A program made the position numbers and the translations under genes. DNA of 64,000 nucleotides from Coccinella septempunctata. Its lineage: Eukaryota > Arthropoda > Insecta > Coleoptera > Coccinellidae. Shown here in pieces: positions 1 to 11,771 of this stretch (position 1 is the first letter of the stretch; each line of letters begins with the position of its first letter). The stretch covers positions 39,668,116 through 39,732,115 of the forward strand of contig NC_058190.1 of the NCBI RefSeq assembly GCF_907165205.1. Reading direction: 5' to 3'. The notes beneath the pieces were generated by a model. The model made no database searches and had not been told where the DNA came from. It was given only the letters and a program-made list of their open reading frames with translations.

Positions 1-1664
1 ATCAATACCTACTCCAATCCAAGAACGGAATAAAAAAATATTTTCCGAGGAAATGAGACTGGAAAATTCTGAAATTTAACTTCCTCAGCTCCATTTTCGA
101 ATACCAGTTATGTATAATTAAATATGTATAAACAAAAAATGTAACTGATGAACTCTAGGACAAATAAGTAGGTGGATGACCAATATGACCATTTTGTGCA
201 ACAACAAATGTCAGTAGTTAATATTAATCTTTTTATTACTTGCTTCTTCTCAGGTCTTTCGGATTTGAAATACATACATCAACATTCTCATCAAAATCAT
301 AATGCCTACGTGTAATGCAGTACCTAATAAGTATTTTTTCATTATTCATATGAAGTTATCATCGGGAGTTCAATTATCGATATATTTCATCATTTCGTTT
401 ATTTATTTTTAGTTTGATTTTTGATGTGGGTATACCTGGTTTTCAATTTCCAATCAATAAAAGTCATAGATAGAACGACAGTTCTCTATAAGTTGTTATA
501 ACAGTTTTTGGGTGTTTGATACCATAAGTTTTCAACTGAGAAAAAAATCTACAACAATGCAAAGTTTGAGGAGAATACTTGGGAACATTTGGAAAAATTT
601 GTATAAGTCGGAAAAAATTTGAGTACTACTACTGCTTCTCCAAAACGAAATTTCACAAGTATAAAATAGGTCTAAAAATGAACATTGAATGAATTGATTC
701 CATAAATTTCATTGTAGCTGCACTAGGAAAAAATAATGATTTACTTATTTAATTATTATACATTTTCCTATATCATATATGGAAATTAACTCTATTTTTA
801 GAATAAAGATATGTGAAATAATTACATGAATCAGTGTATACTGAATTATAGGAAATCGTTTTTTGAACTAAAACCATGAGTACCTTTTATCTGATACTAG
901 TCGTGGAAAAATCTACCTCTTGTGAATCAAAATCAACAATGGAAAAGGAGAATGTTATATTACTAAAAATATCATCATGGCCCCTCTAAATGCAGTCCAC
1001 TATATGCCATCTGCTTGACTGTTCTTCATCTGGAGGGTCCTTTTTCCTATTGTTGTATTGTATGGAAAATAAATAAGCCGGAAGCAGATGGCGGCAGATG
1101 TTTTTAGTTCCCCTTTTTCCCTATTTCAAATAATGAAATAAAATGAAATTCTCATATAGAGATATAACATATTATGACTAATATTGGATTATAATATTCA
1201 AAACTTTGAAATAAATAAATTCATATCATACGGAAACAAACACTAATTAAAAATTTCCAAAACTCAACAACATATAATTTTTATCTAATCTATTGTTATA
1301 GTCTATCTATCGATATGGTATTACTACACAGACAATTTTCATAAACATTTTCATCTTATCTATATACAGGGTGTAAATGAATAGTTGGGACAAAATTAAG
1401 GAGTTTCAATTAAAATGCTCTAATTTCATTGAATGTCTGTTGTTTAATAATGAAGGTTACATTTCATCTAATAGAATTGGCTCTATTAGCAAATTAAAGC
1501 TAATAAATCCATTGGTAAACTCAACTCCAGATCTTTTGCATTTTTTTAGTACCTCCATAATATGCCAATGGAATTTGCTATTAGTTCAATGATTGGTTTG
1601 ACAATTTCCTAACAAATGTCTCTTGAAAATGATTTAAAACGTCACAACATAAGTACATCCACCG
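1..1664. other. intergenic, 5' of LOTUS gene
   Basis: AT-rich sequence without a recognisable exon. It holds one copy of a short dispersed repeat (528-600, partner at 2660-2734), an 11-bp inverted pair (1006-1016 with 1082-1092) and a TACAGGGTG motif at about 1366, the type of terminus seen on several mobile elements in this window. An open frame at 1377-1592 starts just inside that motif and resembles nothing known to me; I regard it as noncoding. Confidence 0.5.
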
Positions 1665-4600
1665 ATGATGTCTTTGGATCTGTTGCAAATCAAAAAACTG
1701 TTAAGAAGTATTTTGATATCCTCACAAATTGTTCTAGATGTTTCCCAACTGAATGAAGACTTCAAGGAGTTGGAAGGAATTGATATTCCATACGAAAAAA
1801 TGGGGTTTAAGACACTTTTGGACTTTTTATGCTCTATTACAGATGTATTATTAGTGGATGGAGATTCGATGTATTCAAAAGTGCACCAAGTTCATTCTGA
1901 GAAATCGGCTCATGTGAAAGAAATGGTAAAAAAACAAAGGCCCTCGACAAAATTGGGCAGATTTTCCTCGAAAAAAATCAGAAATGAACAATGTGAAAGA
2001 TTATCCAGAGATAATATTGAGCAAATGTAAGCATCTCTGTACTATGAAAATTTCAAAACCCACGTGCGATATACTTTACTCTCAGATCAATAAAGAACAT
2101 TTATTGTTTTTTATTGATCTGAGACTTTACTGAACAAGGTGTTTCATAAAAATTCTGAACAAATTCAGGAGGTTTTTTTATGCCTTTGTCCCGAAATACT
2201 TCGTTTTCAAGAATGCATTCCAAATAAATAAGCAATTCCTCAATTTTGTCGAAACGGCTTGAGATATTTGAAAGAGATTTGGTAAAAATGAATACTTAAA
2301 GGTGATTATTTCACGTTGAAGACCTCGTACAATAAGTAAGAAATTGTTATGCAAAAAAAAATCGGGTAAATCAATCCAGCAATTAATTTTATTACATCAT
2401 AAAGCTTTTCAAATTATATTTTGAAATAGCCACCTCCATCTAGTATACAAGAATCAATAGTCCGGTATTCTCCTCATGGAATGCCGAGCTCTTTTGAATA
2501 CAGGGTTAAAGAGTTATCTCTTATTGTTGGAAACATGTAACGCCCTGTTTCTTGAAAACGAAGCACAAAACCTTTCAGACTCCAAACAAATCAAAGAAAT
2601 CTACGTTTGTCTCAAAACGTTATAAAAATTTCTGTGTGTTGGAGGTACATATGGTAATATGTTTTCAACTGAGAGAAAAAATCTACAATACTGCAAATTT
2701 TGGGGAGAATACTTGGGAACATTTGGAAAAATATAAATGGATTTGATACATCATTTTGCATATCCAAAATATTCTAATTAAAATTTTTAATTTCATAAAA
2801 ATGATGCCTAATCACAAACATGACTAAAAAATTTTTCTTTCTCAATTCACTGACATATCATTACAACCTTATAAATCCCACTACGAAGGTATCCCAAATC
2901 CTTCTCTTTTTCTTCATTAATCTAAGCTTCAAACGGGAACTACGGTTCAGGTCAAGAAATTTCAATTCATAACAAAGTGGAGTTAATTAGGTATGACTGT
3001 CTATTAAGTCTATGTATTTTAGATTCCTGATGACTACACCATCAGTTGATTTCATTTCTACAATTAGTCTTATGCACTCTCTAAGTCGGTTAATTGAACA
3101 ATTAATGTACGATGCCTTTTTCAGTGAATCGTCTGACGTTGGGAAACAAGAATATTTGGATAATTACGATAATGCCACTAATAGTAATTTCACCTTCGAA
3201 GATAACACTCAACTGGAAAATAATTGTGAAGGGAATAGTAAAAAATTATACATTGTAGAGAGGGATCCATTTGAGTCATTTGAAGACGTAAACGAATATC
3301 CAAAAGTGGATATCACTCAGAGTTCAAGCATTGTAATAAAAAATTTCAATTTCATTGATGACGATTTGTTAGAAATGAGTACGAACTCCCTTAAAAACAA
3401 TTATGAAGAGAAAAATCTACTTTACAACAGTCCTACCAACGACAATTTCAATTTCGAAATAAATTCAGTTGTGAACATTGAACATGACGTAGAAGAGAAT
3501 AGTGGAAACATTGATATTTTGTTCGTGAAGAGTATGAATCGAAAACAACCTAGAAAACCCAAGACAAGCAGCAAAATAACAAGAAAGATTCCCAAAGTAA
3601 TTTCAATTGATTCCATTCAAAATTCTAGTCAAGATGAGTTAAACGAGCATGTATCGATAAATAATTTAAAAAGTATTATTTCAAAGCCACCAATCAGAAA
3701 TACACGCAAGAAACGAAATGTTTCAAGTATTAAAGACACAAATAAAGAACAAAAAGTGTCCAGTCCCATCAGTAAGAAAAAAGAAGTGAACAATATTCCA
3801 AGAATATTCAATGATGATCAAAATTTTGTTTTACCAACATTTGAAAGCACTGGGACTGAGAACCAAGAAAATTTTCAAACTGACAAGGGACAAAATGTTT
3901 TGAACAGTATGAAATTCGTTCAGAATACGCAGGTGGGTATAAAAGAAAACGTCAATTCAAATGACGCAACGTCAAAGGTGACCCAAAACGAACAAATGTC
4001 ACGAAAATCAAAAAAACAATTTTCACGATGTTTCACACTCGATGAATCTGAAACGAATGAAAAGAATAAGGAAGAATATTTCGAGGAAATTCCAGCTCCA
4101 GTCAATTGTAGGGTACCCAAGATGCGTCATAATGAAAAAAAAAGTTCAAAGTCCCCTAGTATGTCTGGGGACCAACATAATAAAAATTCATCAACAAGAA
4201 GAAGTTTCAAAAAAATGAAAGAAAGAAATCTGGTAGATAGTACCTCAGGCGAGGTGAAGAAGGAGAAAATTGAAATCCAAGATTATAGTGAACAAAATTC
4301 AACTTTTGTTCAAATAGAAGGATATCATAATCATAATAATGGAAATATAGAAGAATTAAAAGATTCTCGATCTGAAGAATACAGAAATCACCAGATTGTT
4401 AATATCGACCTGGAATTGGAATTCTCTTCAGGACAGAAAATTGGTGATGTCAGAAAAAACTCCCCAATCGTTCATCTGCAAGCGTTCGCACACTCTGATC
4501 CGTATTCGCAAAACGGAAATTTAAAAATACCGGAAATGGACGTGAATACACCTGAAGATTTCAAGAAGAATCACCAGAATAAAGTTCGGAAAAGTACAGG

Positions 4601-5483
4601 ACAACCACAAAATAGAAGAAGAGAAATCCTCAACAATAATAAGAATAAGAGAAATAATTCGCAAATCGTGAACCTAAGAACATCGCAAAGAATTTTAACT
4701 AACAAGCAAACTTCCAATTCTGATACGAATTCAGTATCAAAAAAATTTCAAAGCACTAATAGAAGAAAAAACAAAGGAGAAAATGGTTTTGAAATTCCCA
4801 ATTTTGTTCAATGTTTCGAGCTAAAAACTTCAGTAGTGTTAGCAAAGCACGACAACCCATTAAGAAAAAATCAAAATGAACAAAAAAAATTACATAATGT
4901 AAAAGGTAATCATCTGAATAAATCAAAATGTGACAATAAATCAAACAGCAGATCATTTAATAAAGAAAGACAAAATGATCAAAATAATTCCATTTCCAAT
5001 GTCGAATATATTAACGTTTCTGAAAAACAAGAAGAGAAAATCGGAAAAAAAATGTCAATATATCAAGAAGAACCAACTATATCGGAAATTTCTTATAGTG
5101 AACAAAAGGAGAACAAGAAACAGTTAGTTGCTTCAAAACAATATGAAAATATTTTGAAACGAGTGATTCCATATTGTTCTGATATTAAAGAAAATTGCGA
5201 AGACGAAGAAATAGTAAGTTACGACAAGCAAATCATTGGTAGGATATCAAGAAGAATCGAAACCAAAATGTGTAGACAAATTTCTGATCCAAAAAAGAAT
5301 AATCACAAAAAGGAAGAACTTGGTGAACTAAATGACCCAAGCTTGAGAAGTAATATTAAAAAACAAATAGATACGAGAATTTTGAAACAAAAACATTACT
5401 CACGAGATTTTTATTTCGAACAGAATAATGTGGGCGACTCTAAGATTAATGGTAGGGTATCCAGAAGAGTCTACCTCACGTGA
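1665..5483 (+). CDS. LOTUS-domain protein with long disordered tail (Tejas/TDRD5-TDRD7-like N-terminus)
   Basis: Two exons are inferred: 1665-2026 and 3023-5483, total 940 residues. The donor AT|GTAAGC at 2027 and acceptor TTTTAG at 3022 join in phase (AT+A). Residues about 8-75 form a LOTUS/OST-HTH domain, shown by the pattern VLDVSQLNEDFKEL, then IPYEKMGFKTLLDFL, then ITDVLLVDGD. LOTUS domains of Tejas/Tapas/Oskar bind the Vasa helicase or RNA in germline granules (family knowledge). The other ~820 residues are rich in Asn, Lys, Glu and Ser, look disordered, and carry a repeated G-R-I/V-S-R-R motif near the C-terminus. No Tudor domain follows, unlike TDRD5/TDRD7, and no SGNH domain, unlike Oskar. 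An in-frame stop at 1650 supports the chosen ATG. AATAAA overlaps the stop codon. The domain call is firm. The exon join is inferred; the two parts could instead be separate genes. Confidence 0.68.
2081..2123. repeat. 14-bp perfect inverted repeat
   Basis: CTCAGATCAATAAA at 2081-2094 is mirrored exactly by its complement at 2110-2123, with a 15-nt loop. It lies 55 bp inside the intron of the LOTUS gene. If the upstream exon were instead a short terminal exon, the AATAAA in this stem could serve as its polyadenylation signal. That is the main alternative to the two-exon model. Confidence 0.6.
2660..2734 (+). repeat. short dispersed repeat, copy 2 (copy 1 at 528-600)
   Basis: The stretch beginning GTTTTCAACTGAGA and ending with ACTTGGGAACATTTGGAAAA matches 528-600 closely, with a few substitutions. 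One copy lies upstream of the LOTUS gene and the other in its intron. The surrounding intron sequence (2130-2650) has the look of degraded noncoding transposon, but I could not assign it. Confidence 0.6.
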
Positions 5484-6769
5484 ATAAATTCCAAAGCTGT
5501 AAAATCTGGATGACAAAAATTGTTGAAGAAGAATTTGGATGATTTGGTACAAAATTTCTTCCTTGGAAATATATCTGTTGAATAATTTAAATAAGAATAT
5601 CATTCACAAGTTTAGTCCTTATCAGTTTAATTCATGAGCACGAATCAATTTTTCCATAGGTTATTCATTTCAATTGATAAACTTATAGTTGAGTGTAGTT
5701 GGAATCAAATATTAAATGAATAAATATCATACGAAACTAATTTTTCTTATCTGTACCTACATTCCATAATAAAATTATTACATTTTTAATGTAATTATGA
5801 TTTTTACCCACATATTATACAGCTTTGAAAAGAGAATAAGAATTAGAATAAAACAATCATCAGTTTCATGTTGAATTCTTCAACTCAAAGGAAACATTTC
5901 ATAAGTTGCATAAAAAAATAAAAAGTTTTGATTACTGTGAGCCAATAATATATTGGTGTTTCCATAACTTTGAAATAATTTTTCTCGGGAACCTACTTCC
6001 TAGGGGCTTTTAAAAAATCTACCTTTTTAAGACGATCGAAGACTAAGTAGACTGGAAAACTACGCCACTGCGGTTTTGTAGGAACTCAAAAAAAAAAACA
6101 TAAAAATATTGAAAATCCTATGAGTACAATATCTTCCAGAATTCAAATTATTATCCCAGCTCGTTTAGAATTCATGAAAATAAATGATGAAAAAATTTAA
6201 TCGTTTGATTTACTTCAAGAAAATTCTTTTTTTCAAATAGAACTCTTATCACTTCCTAAAGTTGTCCTGGACTTTTGAATCACTCTGTATATTGGTAGTG
6301 TATATAATTGGTTTTGGACTTGAGAATCAAGAATATTAAGATTAAGATTCGAATCCCTCATTTGGCGGAAGTGGTTAATGAAATTAGAAATCAGAAGATT
6401 ATAAGTGAGGATTTTAGCTTTTGGTGGGAAAATGTTTTTCTGTTTCCTATTTTCACAGTTCTTATGCACACCTCGTCCATTTAGTGGGAATGGACATCCA
6501 TATTTGACATAGATTGTATATCTTGAGTGCACGCTTCCAGAGTTCCCTGTAGATGTAATTAATCTTTTTTCCAATCAGACTTGATGTAGAAATATTGGTC
6601 AATCTCTTTTCTACGATTCCCAAGAGTTTAGTCTGATAATATCGATTATTAATTTGCCTCCGATTCTTATCTAGAATTGAACAGACAAAGAAACTTTACA
6701 TGGGTACTTGATTTGGTCGAAACCAGAGGTTCAGTTTCGTATAATAAACAGCTCGTAGTACGTACAATA
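5484..6769. other. intergenic, LOTUS gene to gustatory receptor 1
   Basis: No convincing exon was found on either strand. A minus-strand frame at 6233-6574 lacks any recognisable domain. The open frame of the receptor's first exon extends upstream to 6677, but that position is TTG; the first in-frame ATG is at 6770. Confidence 0.5.
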
Positions 6770-9700
6770 ATGAAGAAATTACCTGAAAACGAACAGAAAC
6801 CGAAAAGAAATCTATATGACAGCATAATCGTTATCACCCTCTTTTCATCCATAATGTCTGTTCATCCTACTACGAGCGTGAAGAAAAATGGTATACTCAA
6901 AGCCAAACTAAGTAATTTTTGGACCTACTGGATTCCAATTTTGTACATTGTTCTCTATACCTTCTGCCTCATCGCAGCGAACGGTGAGATAAAGCACATT
7001 TTACTATAAAATCAATCAACAAATTTAAAACAATCACAAATATAAAAAGTATCACAAATATAAAAGTATAAAAATTCTGTTTGGTTCTATATGTACTTTA
7101 CTCATCGTCAGATTTTACCGATCAGATGCCTCAAAAGTCGTGTAAATTTTCACGAAATCTCATTCAACTTTAGGGGATGATAGGCTCACCATCTTGAATG
7201 TTTCAAGTGGGCGAATTTTTGGTAGAATGAGTCCTATTTTCTGCCAAGAAAAGAAAGAAAATGTCAGACACAGCTGTAGTGAGAAGCTCATTCCAAAATG
7301 AAATTCAACATGAAATTTCCGCCGCCATTTTCTCGACAAATTTTTATGGTCAAAGTGGTGCTTCCAGCATCATTGTTAAAATTGTTTTTTTAATTTTTCA
7401 GTGGAGAAAAACATCATCACATCAAAGGAAGAGTATAATTTCAATAGGATAGCCTATTTGCTATACGTAGTGACCGTATTAACAGGTAGTTAATTTTTTT
7501 TTTCAATAGACGATATTTCAGTTATTTCACCCATTTAAGTTACAGAAATAATGGTGACATATTTGCAATACGGCATGACCATTTTCGCCACGTCCCACAT
7601 ATTGTCCCTACTGGAATGGATAAGAAAATCGGACCTCATCTTGGAAAGAATTGGATACAGATTCAAGTACAAGGCAGGATTCATTATCAATTTTACGGTC
7701 ATCAGTTTCGGCATGTATTTCATAGGGTTCAATATAGGTTTGGAAATTTGGAACTCTCCAAGAGAAAATGTAGGAACTTCCTCGGTTTTCGAGTCCATTG
7801 TTATAGGGTGGCCCCAGTTTCTGATCCATTTGGTCGAGAGTATGTTCATATTATCGAATTTATTGTTATACACCAGGTTTTTCGCCATCAACTTGATAAT
7901 GGAGACTCTGTTTGTTAGCAATGGAGGCAGAGAGTATCTAAGAGAACCACCGAGTAAGTTTAAATAAGTTTAGTCCTCCATTATTCTAACTAAACAAAAA
8001 AAAGTCATCCGTCTAGTGTTTATAACTTACTACCTCGTCTACTTACAAAAGTGTTTAAAAATGCGTCAGTGTTCTTTTCTTTTTCATAGAATGAGGTTAT
8101 AGCTGAGAATTAGCTTCTTGCAGGACGTTACAGTGGTGTTAATGGGTGCTTACCCCTATAAAAATATCACAAAATAGTAGTCGAATGACTCTGGATCACC
8201 TCGTTTCTTTTTTAAAATAATGATATTTCCCTTTTCCAAACAAGAGTTTTGATATAAATATCGAAGTTTACAACGAAATTTTTCTTGCTCTTTCAATTCA
8301 CCATTTGCAGCATCTTCAGTAAACAATTCCCCAAATGTTAACTCTTGGAATTATTATTCATATACATACCACTCATAAAAAGTTTGGTTTCTATTCCATT
8401 CATTTCCAGATTTGTTGAATAAATTCTACAAGTTTGAGAAGTACCCAGAAGTAGCTGACGAGTACGTTATTTATTCTTGTATGAAAGCTCAGTATTGGTT
8501 ATACAGGGTGACAGTAAAAATCAATAACGTCTTTGGAGTTATGCTGACGTTTTCAGCGTTGATACAATTCACCTCGATAGCTTTCGCTATTTGCTTCTGC
8601 TACTACAGGGTGACGTATTTCGAACAAGTTTCATCATAAACTTTTTGATCAATAAAAGTCTGCCATTCGGTTTGGTTTATTTTTATTTTAGTAGTTATTT
8701 AATTTAAAAATTATTTACACTTGATAATTGATAGTTTCATACTTCATATGGGAAGTTTCTTCAGAAGAATGCAGATATACGAAAAGGATCATATATTTTC
8801 AGGTGACAACGAAACCAGTGGCGGCCATTGTGTGGTTATTGTGGGCGGCACTAAGAATGTTCGAACTTATCAGAAAGGCTTTCATGGTACATCTTCTACG
8901 TAATGAGGTATGCCTAAAAAGATCAAAAATCATGTCGATTGAAGACGTAGGTATTTTTTAATCGTGTTAGAAACATTGGAAAACTATTTCCTCAAGTACT
9001 ACAACTCCCTAGAATTGCTATTGATTCTACACTCTCGAATCTAATAATTATTTTCATCGTAATAACATGATATAACAAGATGAGAAATCTTCGATTGTGT
9101 ATTCTAACTAAATGCACAAGAGCAGATGATATTTTTATATAGGTACTTTTGGTTTGAGTTTGAAATAATGAAAAAATGGTAAAACTCTCCTAATCAACGC
9201 ATTTGATCAAAACACATCTATTTTCAGTTTTTCCTACATACCAGGGTTATTTCACATTCGTAATTATTCCTGACAATTCATTATTAATATGGATTAATGT
9301 AATGACAAAACTCCGATACTGATGCGATACTTTCAAATTTTGAACATAATATTGTTCTACGCCATATTTTTTTCCCTTTTCAATGTGCCACACATTGTTT
9401 CTGCGGAGTAAAGCTATAAACCCAAGAATTACTTATTTCTTCCAGGCCGATAAATGTCTATACTTCGTGAACAAACTAATGATGCTTTCATGGAATTTCA
9501 AAATCACTCGAAGGGTAAGAGATTTCAAAATAAATTTCAGTAAGAATTAAAAATGTATAACATAATTAGAATGACCAATTTCGAAATTCTACAACAATTG
9601 TTATTATACCTACTAACAATCATTGTGTATGTCGGAATCTAGAAACTTCTATATTCTTCAATTTAAGTGTTGAAAACGTATCATGATTACGCCAAATGCG

Positions 9701-10886
9701 TACTCAAACTATTCAAACCATTCTAATTTTTTAATAATGATTCCACAACTTTGTTTTGAATTTCTTTTAAGCTCAATATCTTCGTACATCAACTCAGCCA
9801 CTGTAAGGTGGGATTTACAGCATGTGGACTCTTTGAGATAGATGGTACTCTGGTTTTTACTGTAAGTAATTATATCTACCGCTCATCAACTCGATGTGAA
9901 TATGTGTTCAAAAATTCATAAGTACCTAGTATTTGAATTAAATAATTATTCAATACCTGATGTATATTTATTCGTGTTGAATAAAACCATTTAATATTTC
10001 AAGTGTGGGCTCGATCAGATCAAGATATTTAGGCAGGCGGATCTTTGACTTGTAGGTATACATATATTTCAACATTTAACCATTTTTTTCTATTCGATGT
10101 TGTTGAAAATCTATTAAAGATATAATTTTCAGTTATATCTGACAAAACTATGTCATCGAATGGAATAATTTTCGAAATATACCTAGTATTTCATTGATGT
10201 GAGATGTGATGAATCTTCCCAAACACAAAACACCACCCACATCTTTCAGTTTCTTCATTATGACCATTAGGTACACGTACCAAAAAATTGACTGAAATTC
10301 AAAGAAACTAACTCTTAAAAGTAGGTACCTATCTAAAAGTAAAACGCTCACTAATGAATATTTGACAGCACATCAGATAACTAGTAGACCGTTTCGGAAA
10401 ATAAAAGTGTTCTTCATATTTTCTAGTATAATATACGCCGTTTTCGAATACCTTATTCAATATTCAAAACTAAAAAAAATATCTGTGAAATTCAAATAAT
10501 TGGGTACTTTAGCTGAATGCAACTCTGTTTAAAAGAACCAGAGTATAGTGCCATAGAAGATTAGGAAATTTTTCATGGTGGCATATAGCTCCTTTTGAAA
10601 ACTCAAAATAGCTATATCTTTTTATATTTTTATCTAAGCCGAATGGAAACAAATGGTAATGAAAAAAAAAGCTTTTTTTCGATTTCAATAATTTACTGTT
10701 AGAATATATATGTACAAATCACATATATACATCCACATCACTCTATTTACATCAGATTTCATATTCTAGATAAAAATGAAATACGTATTCATTTTGCAGA
10801 TTATTGCAGCAGCCACAATGTATTTGATAGTTACATATCAATTTCAACAAGGCTTGAATAAAAGCTGTAATAGTACTCTACTTTGA
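6770..10886 (+). CDS. gustatory receptor 1 (7TM chemoreceptor, Gr family)
   Basis: Eight exons: 6770-6983, 7402-7485, 7546-7953, 8410-8609, 8803-8907, 9446-9514, 9772-9861 and 10800-10886. All have GT/AG borders and phases that close, giving 418 residues, the usual size for an insect Gr. The protein is strongly hydrophobic. Its C-terminus carries the family signature: FTACGLFEIDGTLVF in exon 7, then MYLIVTYQF in exon 8, which matches the TYhhhhhQF motif of TM7 with Thr replaced by Met. Insect Grs are inverted seven-helix ligand-gated cation channels in gustatory neuron membranes (family knowledge). The ligand cannot be told. The 938-bp last intron contains a dispersed repeat. The 3' exons of 105, 69 and 90 nt are the same lengths as in the receptor at 17976-20357. 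Confidence 0.9.
10200..10690. repeat. dispersed repeat family R, copy 1
   Basis: It shares ordered blocks with copies at 11200-11590, 17101-17720 and 27850-28155. These are a CACCCAC-CTTC/TTTCAG-TTCATTATG block, a CTAATGAATATT block, a TTTTGTAAAATAAAA-like block, and a tract around AATTGGGTACT followed by GCAACTCTGTTT. It sits in the last intron of gustatory receptor 1 and has no coding capacity. Confidence 0.7.
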
Positions 10887-10913
10887 AGTATGAATGCTAT
10901 AAAAAAGGCAACC

Positions 10914-10919
10914 AATAAA
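10914..10919 (+). promoter_or_regulatory. polyadenylation signal of gustatory receptor 1
   Basis: Canonical AATAAA, 28 nt after the stop codon of the receptor. Confidence 0.6.
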
Positions 10920-11199
10920 CTGTCTCAATAGTTCTCGATATTTTTCTTCAAAAAGTACCGTTGGTATCACGATACCTTTTCATATTTTCATATCTGAATG
11001 TCCTATAGGTACTCCCTTCCATATCCATTTTTGATCAAGCTCCATACAACATTTTCAGGGGTACCAATCCATCGCTTTTTAGAGAAAATAAAGCGGCAAA
11101 GAAAGGAAATGGAACGTAAACCAAAATATGAAGCAAATTTCTCAAATAACTGATAGAGAATATAAAGATATATGTCTAATTTTTTAAATTTGTTACTTT

Positions 11200-11590
11200 T
11201 CCATTCAAATACCTAGCGACAACGAGTTATTGAAAATATTTAGGTAGTTTTCAGGTAAATTTTTCGCGTCGTATTTAGGTTCATACGATGCGCATTGTAT
11301 GATCCCATACAGGATGGGTCTATCTCTCTCAAACGGTTTTATCGAATGAAATGAATTTCGGAATAAGTATAGTTTTTCATTTAATTGAAGAACGTCCTCC
11401 AGTTTTCTCATTATATGAACATATTACTACCATAAAAATACCAAAAATTCATCTAATGAATATTTGAGCGTTTTGTAAAATAAAAGTATTATTCATATTT
11501 TTTCGTATAATACGCCGAATCGGAGAATATGGTATAGAAAAAGGTGTCTCTTTTGAACTCAAGAATCTACTGTTAAAATATTTGTACGAG
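11200..11590. repeat. dispersed repeat family R, copy 2
   Basis: It shares with copy 3 the blocks AACGGTTTTATCGAATGAAAT, TTTCATTTAATTGA and CCAGTTTTCTCATTATG (with small differences), followed by the ATCTAATGAATATT and GTTTTGTAAAATAAAA blocks. It lies between gustatory receptor 1 and the 3' end of the PNGase gene. Confidence 0.75.
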
Positions 11591-11669
11591 TCTATGTTGA
11601 ATATTTCATCAGATAATGATAATGAGGTAGGTAATGCATATCACAATGAAATAAATAAATATTCCTTTT

Positions 11670-11675
11670 TTTATT
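11670..11675 (-). promoter_or_regulatory. polyadenylation signal of PNGase gene
   Basis: AATAAA on the minus strand, about 97 nt past the stop codon at 11772-11774. Confidence 0.5.
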
Positions 11676-11771
11676 CCATACCTACATGTCTAAGTGAATT
11701 ATAACAAAATATCCTAGAATATAATCATTTAAAATTATGTATTTATGTTAAATTATATTAATTGCTATTGC

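Noticed and set aside
1377..1592. 71-codon plus-strand frame before the LOTUS gene
   Set aside because: It starts inside a TACAGGGTG transposon-type terminus, matches no domain I recognise, and has no clear link by splicing to the LOTUS exon.
6677..6769. N-terminal extension of gustatory receptor 1
   Set aside because: Position 6677 is TTG, and no in-frame ATG occurs before 6770.
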